From Bacteroidales bacterium (lineage in GTDB: Bacteria > Bacteroidota > Bacteroidia > Bacteroidales > Muribaculaceae), in NCBI GenBank assembly GCA_003150235.1, contig QAMW01000018.1:1-64000 (forward strand): 64,000 nt of DNA. The letters are read 5' to 3'. A program made the translations under genes and the position numbers. The notes beneath the pieces were generated by a model. That model saw only the letters and a list, made by a program, of their open reading frames with translations, did not search any database and was not told the DNA's origin. This document shows, piece after piece, positions 1-9,769 of this stretch (positions are counted from its first letter, which is position 1; each line of letters begins with the position of its first letter).

Positions 1-654
1 CGGCATTACCCGCGGATAACAGGATGAATCCCCCTTTCGGGGATTTATGGCTACGGCACCAAAGTTAGTGCCATTGTCCGGGCGCCCTTCCAGGCGCCCC
101 TACAGCTACGCGATGCAATCTCAAATCTGACAACTGACAACTCCTTTCCCTGCGGGCAACCTCCTGTTGCAACTACATATTGATTTACTGACCGTTGTAG
201 GGGCGAGTGGAAGCTCGCCCGCATCCATCCATGCAACGCGGGCGCCCTTCCAGGCGCCCCTACAGCTACGCGATGCAATCTAAAATATGACTGACAATTC
301 TTTTCCCGCAGGGAAAAATCCAAATTTAGCCGGGGTGTTGAGCGAAGCGAAACCCCCGGACAGCAAGTCAAGGCGGAATGTTTCCCGTCAGGGAATCATC
401 AAAAGTACTCCGAGATGATTCCTAACGGAAACATCTTATTATCAATCCATTCCCGGTGGTATCGCTCCGCTCAACCACCGGCTAAACAGGGATGATTCCC
501 TGACGGGAAACGCCTCTGTGGTCGCCCATTTTCCGTAGGTTTCGCTACGCTCAACACTACGGCTAAATAGAGATGAAGCCCTGCGGGCAACCTCCTGTTG
601 CAACTACATACTGATTTACAGACCGTTGTAGGGGCGAGTGGAAGCTCGCCCGCA
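1..654. repeat. Long direct repeat, copy 1 (modular hairpin-rich intergenic repeat)
   Basis: This stretch reads base for base the same as 6351-7004, with the first difference at 655/7005. It is built from short palindromic modules: an AATCCCC/GGGGATT hairpin near 28-45, a GGCGCC-type module followed by a CTACAGCTACGCGATGCAAT tail (81-120, again 241-280), a GGGGCGAGTGGAAGCTCGCCC hairpin near 199-220, and CCGGGG/CCCCCGG and CGGTGG/CCACCG hairpins further on. No convincing protein is encoded; the short open frames here are repeat shadows. The repeat begins at the window edge, so its true left end cannot be seen. Confidence 0.9.
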
Positions 655-945
655 CTCATCCTTGCAACGCGGGAGGCCTCCCGGCCGCCCCTACAGCTAC
701 GCGATGCAATCTCAAATCTGACAACTCTTTTCCCGCAGGGAAAAATCCAAATTTAGCCGGGGTGTTGAGCGAAGCGAAACCCCCGGACCGCAAGCCAAGG
801 CGGAATGTTTCCCATCAGGGAATCATCAAAAGTACTCCGAAATGATTCCTAACGGAAACGTCTTATTACCAATCCATTCCCGGTGGTATCGCTCCGCTCA
901 ACCACCGGCTAAACAGGGATGATGCCCTGCGGGCAACGCCTCGGG
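588..945. repeat. Second, diverged unit of the tandem repeat
   Basis: A unit of roughly 425 bp that starts near 160 is repeated from about 588, with the same order of modules but scattered substitutions and a small deletion near the GATGCAATC tail. The partner block at 6351-7060 keeps unit one and only the start of unit two. This shows a tandem, internally duplicating repeat. It lies between the terminator of the 1054-5973 operon and the window start. No gene is seen in it. Confidence 0.75.
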
Positions 946-984
946 CTGCACCTGGTTTCTGTGGGGCTTCCGGTCGGGGGGCGA

Positions 985-1023
985 AATAAAGGGGGCGGCA
1001 TCTCTGCGATGTCGCCCCCTCCC
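985..1023 (-). terminator. Intrinsic terminator of the fimbrillin-like operon
   Basis: On the minus strand a GC-rich stem (GGGGGCGACATC pairing with GATGCCGCCCCC around a short loop) is followed by TTTATTTC. It sits about 30 bases beyond the stop of the 810-aa lipoprotein gene, which fits termination of the whole operon. Confidence 0.75.
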
Positions 1024-1053
1024 GATATTAAATATAAAGAGAATGTGTGGAAC

Positions 1054-3486
1054 TTAGTTAGTTGTCTTAGCTTTTACAGTCCAGGGATAACGGTCGCTAT
1101 CGCTATCAGTATTGGCTACATACTCAAAGCCTTGTGTTGGTTCAATGACTGTCTTCGTTTCATGATTGAATGCTTTTCCGCTAAATTTACCACCTTTTAG
1201 ATAGATGGTTCCATCAGGATAATTTACATCATTATCACCACTTCTGATACATTCAGTGCCTTCCGCTAATTGATCTGTCCTCGGACCATAGAAATAGCCG
1301 TCAAGGACGGTGACTTGAGCTAAATTGGTTACATAAATTGCATCAAATGGATTACCGGTCTTTTTCTCCGCATCCAGCCAACGGGTTTCATATCTTCCAC
1401 CATCGATAGTCATTTCAACACCCCATTCCGGTGAGAGACAACCTTGAATGCCTTCAATGGTACAGTTTGTCAATGTTGATTTCTTTCCACAGATGCGTAC
1501 AGCATATGCCCAGTTCTCGGTCCCATAAGAAGAACTTGAACAGCTCCAGAAATAGCATTCATTGAAATTTGTTATTGATTGCGAAGTCGAGCGGTTGTAG
1601 CCACATATACAGAACAAACCTGAGTAAATCTTAGTCTTTTCAAGTTTTACGTTAGCAGTGCCCCAATATATGATAGCAGAACCATTAAGCTCCGGTCCAT
1701 GATAGAAATGTTCGCGGTCATTAATTAGGGTTATTTCCCTCGCACTGAAGTTACCATCATAAACACAAATAAGAGTTTTGCCCGTCCCGATTGCAGGATT
1801 GTCATTTTCATACTCATTGGTGATTGTACCCTTTCCGGTTAGATTGAAATCATTGGAAATTGAGAAGTGATTGTCATTACCTAATGTGATAGTTACATTC
1901 TCATCGACATTAATAGTCTTTATACCTGCTACGGTAAGTTGTTCGACGGTTGCTTCAATAAGATTGAGATCAGCTGTGACATTGATTTTTTCTACACCTT
2001 CGTTTGTAAGTGCATTCAAGAAAAGCTCAGTGGTGTCAACGGTGATTTCAACTGCACCATCGAAAGTGATTTCACCTGCGTAATTTTCGCCTTTGGTGAC
2101 TGACTCTACAGTTACGTCACCGGTTATAGCCGTAGAAGCGGCATTGGTGATAGTTACTGCGGGAAGCTGTGCTTTTTCATCGGCTGTTTCTGATGCACCT
2201 ACAATCTCGACTTCGCCTGCAGGGAGGTTAACTGATACTGCAGGGAGTGACTTGGTTATTACAAGTGTGAACTTGGGCGTAGTGACAGTGGCTTGGCTTT
2301 CATCATATTTTACAGAGATGCCTGCTTTTGCCTCACCTGTGATTTTCAGCTTCTGATGTGCAGCCGCCTTGTTGAGAATAAACTCTACCAGATTTTCACC
2401 CGCACGTGAGGTGGTCTCGGCAGTAAGAAGCTCACCGTTAAGGGATACAGCAGGCTCACCCTTTGCAAGAAGTGTCTTGGCTTCATCAAGTGAAGTCGCA
2501 ATACGGAAGCCATCCTTGTCAAATTCTACCGTGTGGGCATCATCATTGAAACCCGGTACGACTTCGATTGTGTAGTCGACGGTTGAAGTTAGAAGTGCGC
2601 CGTAGATGTTGGTGCGGTAGTTACGCTGGAAAGGCACAGCGGAGAGATTGAACTTGTTAATCTCATTGGCGTCCTCGTCATTGAAGAAAATGGTGATATC
2701 CTTGGTCTCCTTCTGAGCGTTGTTCACGTCACTCTCAACGGGGACTGAGCCGGTGAGCAGATAGTTCATGGCAAGGTAATCATAGGTAGCTACCGGGAAT
2801 GACTCGCCTGTGGGGCGTTCTGCATGATCGAATGTTACTTCCGCTTCGTCAGATGCTTTGCCGTCAAGGAGATTAAGTGTTTTGTAGACATCCTTTACAA
2901 CTACCTTTGTGGTTTTATGATTGATTCCGGCTCTGTCTGCCACCGTGAGGTCGTTGGTGCCGATGTTGAGCTGAGCGAAGGGACGGTAGAGCTGAACCGA
3001 CTGCTGGCTTGCTCCGGTCACGGTGAAGTCCGTCACCGAGGTAAAGAAGGCGTCGCGTGACTCGTCGTTACACTTGATGCCGTCATAGTTGATTTTGATA
3101 GTCTGGTCGGAGGGAGTGAAAGTGTAGGGCGATGTTGCACCGTCTGGGGTCTCTGACTCTGCCCAGAATACGAGGTCGTAGGTCTGACCCTTTACAAGCG
3201 GGAGAGATAGGGTGAACTTCATCTCGCTATAGGTAGCTTCAGGTGCATCGGTCTGGTCGCTTGAATAGATTACGGTCTTTGTGCCGGTCTCATAGACAGC
3301 ATACTTCAATACTTTGGCTTTCTCGCCGTCGTTGAATGCACGTGAGTTGATGCCATCGGGCAGCTGGGCGGTGAACACCACATTGCCGTCACCATTGACA
3401 GTCGGGGTTTCTAACTCTTCGGAACAAGAACTCATCGTGAGTGCCATCAATCCGATAGCTGCGAATAATAGTTTGTTACTTTTCAT
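1054..3486 (-). CDS. Fimbrillin-like (DUF6562-type) lipoprotein with C-terminal beta-helix
   Basis: An 810-residue predicted surface lipoprotein. Residues 1-21 are a signal peptide ending in a lipobox with Cys21 (TMSSC). Residues of about 35-310 resemble Bacteroidales fimbrillin-like/DUF6562 modules (FTAQLPDGI, YDLVFWAE, and AQLNIG motifs). A middle part of repeated beta-strand-rich segments follows, and the last 250 residues read as a right-handed parallel beta-helix. No catalytic motif is seen. It is the last gene of an operon with the 370-aa lipoprotein (72 bases upstream) and the OmpA/DUF3575-type gene. A role as adhesin or fimbrial tip/anchor subunit is inference from family and context; the exact family name is moderately certain. 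Confidence 0.75.
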   Translation of the reverse strand: MKSNKLLFAAIGLMALTMSSCSEELETPTVNGDGNVVFTAQLPDGINSRAFNDGEKAKVLKYAVYETGTKTVIYSSDQTDAPEATYSEMKFTLSLPLVKGQTYDLVFWAESETPDGATSPYTFTPSDQTIKINYDGIKCNDESRDAFFTSVTDFTVTGASQQSVQLYRPFAQLNIGTNDLTVADRAGINHKTTKVVVKDVYKTLNLLDGKASDEAEVTFDHAERPTGESFPVATYDYLAMNYLLTGSVPVESDVNNAQKETKDITIFFNDEDANEINKFNLSAVPFQRNYRTNIYGALLTSTVDYTIEVVPGFNDDAHTVEFDKDGFRIATSLDEAKTLLAKGEPAVSLNGELLTAETTSRAGENLVEFILNKAAAHQKLKITGEAKAGISVKYDESQATVTTPKFTLVITKSLPAVSVNLPAGEVEIVGASETADEKAQLPAVTITNAASTAITGDVTVESVTKGENYAGEITFDGAVEITVDTTELFLNALTNEGVEKINVTADLNLIEATVEQLTVAGIKTINVDENVTITLGNDNHFSISNDFNLTGKGTITNEYENDNPAIGTGKTLICVYDGNFSAREITLINDREHFYHGPELNGSAIIYWGTANVKLEKTKIYSGLFCICGYNRSTSQSITNFNECYFWSCSSSSYGTENWAYAVRICGKKSTLTNCTIEGIQGCLSPEWGVEMTIDGGRYETRWLDAEKKTGNPFDAIYVTNLAQVTVLDGYFYGPRTDQLAEGTECIRSGDNDVNYPDGTIYLKGGKFSGKAFNHETKTVIEPTQGFEYVANTDSDSDRYPWTVKAKTTN

Positions 3487-3558
3487 CGATTAAAATTTTG
3501 ATTGGATTATTAAAAAAAAGTTAATATAATAGATTTAAAATAAGGCAGATAGGGGCGG

Positions 3559-4671
3559 TTATTTGATTTCGATGTTGAACTCGCCGTTGAATCCGGGGTT
3601 TATGCCCATTGATGCACCGGATGAGGTGGTGAGAAATGCTCCCGTGACAAGGGTGTACCTGCCTCGGATGAGGGGCACATCGATTACTCCGCTTGACGAC
3701 AGCAGGGCGTTGTCGCGGCGCCGGTAGAGCTCGAGTGACACCTGCACGGAGGTCGCGCTGCCGTTGACAAACACATGGTCGAAGCCGAGTTGTGCGCTCT
3801 TGCCGTCGATTGACGAGAATTTGCCTTCATACGACACCCCGAGGCGCGAGTCGACCGGTTTGTCGGTGAACACACTGTAGGAACAGGGCATATAGCCGGT
3901 ATAGCGCACCACCACACGGTAGTCGTCGAGATTTGGCGCAGCCGGCGCACCGATTCCCGGAGCATGGTCAACCGACGGTCCTGTAGCAGCGTGGCGGCTG
4001 ATGAACTCATCGAGGTCGGTGGTGATGAAGTGGTAACGCGCCATGGGGCTTTTAAGCTGCATTTCCACTACCTCAGTCTCCTTTTCAGGAGAGTCGGCGG
4101 TGTAGACGGCGCCGTCGCTGTCGACTGTGATGCGTGTCATGCCGCGCCACGCTATGCGGTTATCATTGTTTGCACGGTGAGAATATGACATGGCGGCGGT
4201 CACACCCGCGAGAGGTATCTCGTAGAAATCAGATGTGTCGTAATAGTAGTCGCCCACGGTGCCTGAGGGTACATGCTCGACCCACGCCGCGATGTCGTAA
4301 GTGCCTGCGGCAAGCGACAGCGGGATACGCAATGACGTGTGGGAGTCATCTTTCGGCACGGTGCCGTCGTAACACTCTATTACGGCGCGCGATCCGGAGC
4401 GTCGTGCCTCGTCGACGGTATATGCCCTTACGATATAGCGGAGTGAATGGGTGTCATCCTCAACTCCGCGCGACTTGGCTCCGTCGCCTACCGTGATTGT
4501 CTGGTAATAGTCCATCTCATCGGTGTCGAGCATAAGGTGAAGCACAGCTTTCTTTTCCACGGGAGGCTCCGGCTCCTGGATGACGGAGGGGAACTCGTGG
4601 ACATCGCAGCCGGTAAATGCCGCCATCATGGCGATGAGCAACGCCATTGCTGATAGGGATGGTGTTTTCAT
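3559..4671 (-). CDS. Fimbrillin-like (DUF6562-type) lipoprotein
   Basis: A 370-residue predicted lipoprotein: signal peptide with lipobox at Cys22 (AAFTGC), then a proline/glutamate-rich linker (EPEPPVEKK) and a beta-rich domain with YDIAAWVEH, the same motif as YDLVFWAE in the downstream lipoprotein. The two proteins therefore share an N-terminal domain type but differ in length. Its start overlaps the stop of the OmpA/DUF3575-type gene by four bases (ATGA), indicating translational coupling. It probably forms part of the same surface structure; exact function is unknown. Confidence 0.75.
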   Translation of the reverse strand: MKTPSLSAMALLIAMMAAFTGCDVHEFPSVIQEPEPPVEKKAVLHLMLDTDEMDYYQTITVGDGAKSRGVEDDTHSLRYIVRAYTVDEARRSGSRAVIECYDGTVPKDDSHTSLRIPLSLAAGTYDIAAWVEHVPSGTVGDYYYDTSDFYEIPLAGVTAAMSYSHRANNDNRIAWRGMTRITVDSDGAVYTADSPEKETEVVEMQLKSPMARYHFITTDLDEFISRHAATGPSVDHAPGIGAPAAPNLDDYRVVVRYTGYMPCSYSVFTDKPVDSRLGVSYEGKFSSIDGKSAQLGFDHVFVNGSATSVQVSLELYRRRDNALLSSSGVIDVPLIRGRYTLVTGAFLTTSSGASMGINPGFNGEFNIEIK

Positions 4672-5973
4672 TGCCGTGAGATGTTGAAGTTATATACTAT
4701 CGACAGGGCGAAATTGTCAATACCTGCCCATGTACGCGACTTGGTGTCGACCCGCTGTCCGTTGCGGCGGTTTTCAAACCGATCGTATTTCAGATGATAT
4801 ACACCTGCATCAATCTGGCATTCGAGTGCCCAGCGGCGTGACTTGCCGAGAGGGAGGCGATAGCCCACGCCTATGCCGCCGCCAAGTGCCGGATGCTTGC
4901 CGCGGGTGTCCTGGATGCGGTATTTCCACGCCGGGAGGGCGAAATTGTAGGAGCACATCTGCAGGTGACCGTCAATGAAGAGACCGCGGTGACTGTCGCG
5001 AGTCCAGTAGCGCACTTCGGGGCGTACAAGGAATAGGCGAAACTTGCAGTCGCTTGAAAAATAGTTCATCGCCGAGTAGTGAAGCGACAAAGCTCCCGAC
5101 CAGCGGCAACCGAAGTCATACTCGCCCTTGATATTTGCGATGAACATCGCCCATTCGACGGCGTTGGTCGACAGGTACCATCCGCTGCATGGCATCGCCT
5201 CCTGACTTATGGTGCGATAGGGTTCAGGAGCGCTTGTCATAGTGTCGGCGGCTGAAGATATGAAGACTCTATGAATGGAATCGGCAGCTGTAACCGGCTG
5301 TGTCATCGCAGCCGGAGTTACAGCAGTAGGTCGCAGGGTGATGTAGAGCATCGCCGCACTGCGTATGGCGGGGAATGTGTTGAGACTTAGGTATTTCCAT
5401 GTCTCGCCGTTATTGATTCTTTTTAATGAGTTAAGTCTGCGCTTTACCTGTCGCGCATCGTCGTCGCATCCCTGTGAGGCTATGGTTAGTATCTCGTCAC
5501 GGTTGGCGAGTGGTGATTGTGCGACAAGATGGCGAAACTCTTCCCAGGCGATATAGCTGCCGTTGAGTTTTATTTTGTCAGCAGGTATGCCGTAGGTTGA
5601 GGTCATGTAGTCGCGCATGGAAAGCATGCGTCGCCGGGCGAGATTGCGGTTGAAGTCAACCGGTCCGTCGGGCGACGCGCATCCCTGTACCTGAATGCTG
5701 TCGACCAAGAGTGTCGAGTCGGCGCGCAGGCGTGACATGAAGAGGTCCAGCTCTGAGAGTGAAATGGCGTTATTGCCGAATGAGGCAATAATTTTGTGTT
5801 GGTTTATCGGGAAATCTACCTTGAAATATATGGAATCAAAATCAAGGGAGTCGGTGTAGCTTTTTAGAGGAGCGGAGTGTAAAGATTTACCCCCCTATTA
5901 TAAAGCTGAATATCAATAATATAGCAGTCAGCCTCGGATTAGAAAGATTTAAGACTTGTGATAATGATTTCAT
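4668..5973 (-). pseudogene. OmpA-like/DUF3575 outer-membrane protein, split by a G6 tract
   Basis: Two frames together make one protein. From ATG 5973 a frame encodes a typical signal peptide (MKSLSQ... AILLIFSFIIGG) but stops at TAA 5887-5889 just after a GGGGGG run. The downstream frame, open from 5894 to 4668 but without any ATG before 5738, begins GGKSLHSAPLKSY and carries an OmpA-like periplasmic part (IQVQGCASPDGP) followed by a DUF3575-like beta-barrel (GGGIGVGYRLPLG). Removing one G joins both frames exactly. As written, only a 256-bp 5'-shortened protein from ATG 5738 (356 aa, no signal peptide) could be made. It is the first gene of the fimbrillin-like operon. It may be phase-variable, decayed, or a homopolymer miscall. 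Confidence 0.8.
5890..5895 (-). other. Homopolymer G6 tract at the frameshift
   Basis: Six C on the plus strand (six G in the coding sense) mark the exact point where the signal-peptide frame and the OmpA/DUF3575 frame meet. Five or eight G would give a continuous reading frame; six gives an immediate stop. It lies at the end of the signal peptide, the usual position for slippage control of surface proteins. Confidence 0.8.
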
Positions 5974-5994
5974 TGTATATTTTTCATTCAGCGA

Positions 5995-6025
5995 CAAAGT
6001 TATTAAAGAAAATTAGAATATGCAA
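5995..6025 (-). promoter_or_regulatory. Bacteroidetes-type promoter of the fimbrillin-like operon
   Basis: On the minus strand TTG (6025-6023), 20 bases, then TAACTTTG (6002-5995), matching the TTTG/TAnnTTTG consensus. Transcription would start near 5988, about 15 bases before ATG 5973, supporting 5973 rather than 5738 as the original start. Confidence 0.65.
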
Positions 6026-6119
6026 CATTTTTAGTGTTAAAAGTTGTCAGTTGTCAGATTTCAGTTGCCAGGGTGTACGGATGGACATAAGGTCAAAATA
6101 AACATATTATTTGAGTATG

Positions 6120-6350
6120 CATAATGGTAGGGCGCGTTGAGGCTCCCCCGCATCTGGGTAAGGATTTTGCCCGGAAAGGGCAAGATGTTGTTAACCTGCG
6201 GGTAGCCCCGAAGTGGGCACCCGTGGAAAGCGATACCACCACAACAACGCAACCCTGAAACGGGTTGCATAAATATGTGCTAATCAAGCGGCTATGCAAC
6301 CACTCCGGGTTAAACCAAGGAGAGAGGAGCTTGCGCCACGGGTATGCCTC
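6120..6350. repeat. Left part of modular repeat, copy 2
   Basis: This runs directly into the 654-bp repeat. It contains hairpins such as GCCCGGAAAGGGC, CAACCCTGAAACGGGTTG and GGTATGCCTCCGGCATTACC, and closely resembles 56140-56350 with changes that mostly keep pairing. Copy 1 would extend here too, but that lies outside the window. No gene is seen. Confidence 0.75.
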
Positions 6351-7004
6351 CGGCATTACCCGCGGATAACAGGATGAATCCCCCTTTCGGGGATTTATGG
6401 CTACGGCACCAAAGTTAGTGCCATTGTCCGGGCGCCCTTCCAGGCGCCCCTACAGCTACGCGATGCAATCTCAAATCTGACAACTGACAACTCCTTTCCC
6501 TGCGGGCAACCTCCTGTTGCAACTACATATTGATTTACTGACCGTTGTAGGGGCGAGTGGAAGCTCGCCCGCATCCATCCATGCAACGCGGGCGCCCTTC
6601 CAGGCGCCCCTACAGCTACGCGATGCAATCTAAAATATGACTGACAATTCTTTTCCCGCAGGGAAAAATCCAAATTTAGCCGGGGTGTTGAGCGAAGCGA
6701 AACCCCCGGACAGCAAGTCAAGGCGGAATGTTTCCCGTCAGGGAATCATCAAAAGTACTCCGAGATGATTCCTAACGGAAACATCTTATTATCAATCCAT
6801 TCCCGGTGGTATCGCTCCGCTCAACCACCGGCTAAACAGGGATGATTCCCTGACGGGAAACGCCTCTGTGGTCGCCCATTTTCCGTAGGTTTCGCTACGC
6901 TCAACACTACGGCTAAATAGAGATGAAGCCCTGCGGGCAACCTCCTGTTGCAACTACATACTGATTTACAGACCGTTGTAGGGGCGAGTGGAAGCTCGCC
7001 CGCA
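6351..7004. repeat. Long direct repeat, copy 2
   Basis: Identical to 1-654 as read by eye and in the same orientation. With copy 1 it brackets a 5.7-kb segment holding the fimbrillin-like operon. It ends near the 3' end of the cca gene, where 7005-7060 is a shortened remnant of the next module (GGCGCCATTCCAGGCGCC). Bases 7061-7106 hold nothing I can name. Confidence 0.9.
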
Positions 7005-7106
7005 TCCATCCATGCAACGCGGGCGCCATTCCAGGCGCCCTACAGCTACGCGATATAACCTGATGACTCTTCCCACGATAAGGGGGAAGTCGGGAGTTGT
7101 CAGATT

Positions 7107-8534
7107 TCAGTTTTCAGATGTCGTGGGACGGGTGATGCCGAGGGAGGCGGCGGTTTTGTACATGAAATCGAGGGCGGCTTCACGTTCGTTGGGAATCACA
7201 CCGTCGAGGATGGCGTTTTTTATGCTTTCCTTGATTATGCCTACTTCGCGCGACGGGGGAAGACTGAATATCTGCATAATTTCCTCGCCTGTAACCGGGG
7301 GCTGGAAGTTGCGGATGCGGTCACGTTCCTCAAGCTCCGCCATCTTATTGCGTACGAGTTTGAAGTTTTCGATGTAGCGACGCACCTTTTCCTGGTTTTT
7401 TGAGGTGATATCGGCTTCGCAGAGTGTCATCAGGTCCTCGATATCGTCACCTGCCTCAAAAAGCATACGTCTTACGGCAGAGTCGGTCACCTCCTCCTCC
7501 ACGAGGGCGATGGGACGCATGTGTAGCTCGACCATTTTCTGCACATATTTCATTTTCTCATTGAGGGGGAGACGCATGTTGCGGAATATGCGCGGAAGCA
7601 TCTTTGCCCCGATGAAGTTGTGGTTGTGGAATGTCCAGCCGAGGCGGTCGTCCCAACGCTTTGTGACGGGCTTGGCGATGTCGTGGAACAGTGCCGCCCA
7701 CCGGAGCCATACATTGTCGCTTGTGCGCGCCACGTTGTCGAGCACCTGAAGGGTGTGGTCGAAATTGTCCTTGTGACCGCGCCCCTTTACTGTCTGTACC
7801 CCTTTCATGGCGGCAAGTTCGGGAAGTATGTAGGGAAGGAGCCCGCAGTTGTCGAGCAGATACCAGCCAATCGAGGGAACAGGTGATGCCATGATTTTCA
7901 TAAGCTCGTCGGCGATACGCTCGCGCGAGATTATCTCGATGCGCGACGCGTTGCGGGCGATTGCGTCAAATGTCTCGTCGTAGATGGTAAACCCGAGCTG
8001 TGTGGCGAAGCGGATGGCGCGCATCATGCGCAGAGGGTCGTCACTGAAAGTGATATCTGGGTCAAGCGGTGTGCGTATCAGCTGAAGGTCGAGGTCGCCC
8101 ACTCCGTCGTAGGGGTCGACAAGCTCGCCGAATGTGGCGCTGTTGACCGAAATCGCCATGGCGTTGATGGTGAAGTCGCGGCGCGCGAGGTCGTCGTCAA
8201 GGGTGCCATCCTCTACTATCGGCTTGCGGCTGTCGTGGGTGTATGACTCGCGGCGCGCCCCGACAAATTCGAGTTCGGTGCCGCGGTGTTTCACCTGCGC
8301 GGTGCCGAAATTGCGGAACACATTGCAGCGGGTGCCTTTGCCGAGTTTCGCGGCAACCGCCTCGGCAACCTCGATGCCGCTCCCTACGGTGACGAAATCG
8401 ACATCCTTGGAATGACGGTGAAGAAACAGGTCACGTACATATCCGCCCACGACATAGCAGGGGCGCGAGAGAGAGTCGGCGGTGTCGCCTACGGTATGGA
8501 AAAGCGCTGAGTCTATCCTTTCGGCTAAATTCAT
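7107..8534 (-). CDS. cca: CCA-adding tRNA nucleotidyltransferase with HD domain
   Basis: A 475-aa enzyme that adds or repairs the 3' CCA of tRNA in the cytoplasm. The nucleotidyltransferase signature GGYVRDLFL followed by DVDF (about residues 30-47) gives the metal-binding aspartates; RRDFTINAMA near 140 and the head/neck regions follow. An HD domain is shown by FHDIAKP near residue 287. Length and order match the Bacteroidetes CCA/poly(A) polymerase family. It lies 23 bases downstream of the M24 peptidase gene and is last in a long minus-strand run. Whether it is a full CCA or an A-adding enzyme cannot be told for certain from sequence. Confidence 0.93.
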   Translation of the reverse strand: MNLAERIDSALFHTVGDTADSLSRPCYVVGGYVRDLFLHRHSKDVDFVTVGSGIEVAEAVAAKLGKGTRCNVFRNFGTAQVKHRGTELEFVGARRESYTHDSRKPIVEDGTLDDDLARRDFTINAMAISVNSATFGELVDPYDGVGDLDLQLIRTPLDPDITFSDDPLRMMRAIRFATQLGFTIYDETFDAIARNASRIEIISRERIADELMKIMASPVPSIGWYLLDNCGLLPYILPELAAMKGVQTVKGRGHKDNFDHTLQVLDNVARTSDNVWLRWAALFHDIAKPVTKRWDDRLGWTFHNHNFIGAKMLPRIFRNMRLPLNEKMKYVQKMVELHMRPIALVEEEVTDSAVRRMLFEAGDDIEDLMTLCEADITSKNQEKVRRYIENFKLVRNKMAELEERDRIRNFQPPVTGEEIMQIFSLPPSREVGIIKESIKNAILDGVIPNEREAALDFMYKTAASLGITRPTTSEN

Positions 8535-8557
8535 CGGGCTTAAGTAACTCTTAAAAA

Positions 8558-9739
8558 TCAGTTCAGACTAATAATATCTTCAGGGGCGTTGGTGATACAT
8601 TCAAGTCCGCGGTCAGTGACGATATAGGTGTTTTCAATGCCTGTAGCACCAACGTGGGGAACTACAAATTTGGGTTCCAGTGCTATCACATTGTGGCGGG
8701 CGAGCACATCACGGCTACGCGGCGCGATGACGGGCAGCTCGTTAATCTCGATGCCCACGCCATGACCTATGAAACCGGCTTTCTGCGCGTGACCCATAAA
8801 ATAGCGTTCCAGTCCGCGGTCGTTGACAATGGAAATTGCGAGCTCGTAGAGCTGTGATGCGGGAGTGCCCGGAACACCGGCTTTCTCGACGGCACGGCAG
8901 ATGTCGATGGAACACTGATGGGTCCTTCGGGCGAGATCGTCGATTTCGCCGAGGCTGAACACACGGGTCATGTCGGTCATATAGCCGGTGAAATTACCGT
9001 TGGAGTCGACCATCACGGTCATACCGGGCTTGATGACTGTGCCGTTTGCCCCGACGGGCAGCGACGGGTCGAGTCCGGCACCTCCCATGGCGAAATCATA
9101 GGGAGTGGGTGCATCGGCGTTATCGCCGGTGAGGATATTGGACATGAAAAGTTCCATAGACTCACCCGCTATGCGGAACTGTCCGAGGCATCCTTCAAGG
9201 CGCGACACACGCTCGATTTCAATCTGAAGCTCGATGTCGCTCATGCCGTCTTCGTAGAGATGGGGGATGCGGCGATAGACGCGCTCATGCTTCACGCCGG
9301 AGCGGCGGAGCATGTCAAGCTCGAAATCGGTCTTTACCGAGCGGGCGGTGCGCAATACCGCAGAGGCGTTGAGCGGCTTGACACCCGGGAAAGCCTTGGT
9401 GAGACGCTCGAAGGTCATCACATCGAGGAGCGATAGCTCGAAGCCCATCGCCTCGGGAATGCCGTAGCCGTGTCCCGCAATCAGGTTGACAATCTGCTCG
9501 GGCTTGTGGATATAGATGACATCAGGAGCTTCTATGCCGGTAGGGCGACGCACGAAATACAGGGGTGCACCCTCGGCGGGGATGTAGACATAACCGTTGA
9601 TGACCCTGCCGGTAGTGTAATATATGTTGGCGTTGCTTGTCACAAGCATAGCCGGCATCGAGGCATCAGCCATCGCGTGTTGTATCTTTTCGATGCGTCG
9701 GCGTATCTCGTCGGCGGGAGTGAGAGCGTGTAAGTCCAT
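8558..9739 (-). CDS. M24 family metallopeptidase (Xaa-Pro peptidase-like)
   Basis: A 393-aa cytosolic protein with the creatinase-type N-terminal domain (to about 135) and the pita-bread M24 domain. Expected dimetal ligands are visible: Asp245 and Asp256 (VDSNGNF, MTDMTR), His326 (GHGVG), Glu334 (NELP) and Glu355 (ALEP). The likely reaction is removal of N-terminal residues before proline, but related M24 proteins act on other amides. No signal peptide. It sits between gldH and cca on the minus strand. Confidence 0.85.
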   Translation of the reverse strand: MDLHALTPADEIRRRIEKIQHAMADASMPAMLVTSNANIYYTTGRVINGYVYIPAEGAPLYFVRRPTGIEAPDVIYIHKPEQIVNLIAGHGYGIPEAMGFELSLLDVMTFERLTKAFPGVKPLNASAVLRTARSVKTDFELDMLRRSGVKHERVYRRIPHLYEDGMSDIELQIEIERVSRLEGCLGQFRIAGESMELFMSNILTGDNADAPTPYDFAMGGAGLDPSLPVGANGTVIKPGMTVMVDSNGNFTGYMTDMTRVFSLGEIDDLARRTHQCSIDICRAVEKAGVPGTPASQLYELAISIVNDRGLERYFMGHAQKAGFIGHGVGIEINELPVIAPRSRDVLARHNVIALEPKFVVPHVGATGIENTYIVTDRGLECITNAPEDIISLN

Positions 9740-9769
9740 AATTGAATTTCGGTTAATTATAACATAGTC

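Noticed and set aside
51..1200. Short open frames in the repeat (51-371, 471-659, 919-1200, and their copies at 6401-7009)
   Set aside because: They follow repeat modules, change with each copy, and have no start signals; I treat them as noncoding.
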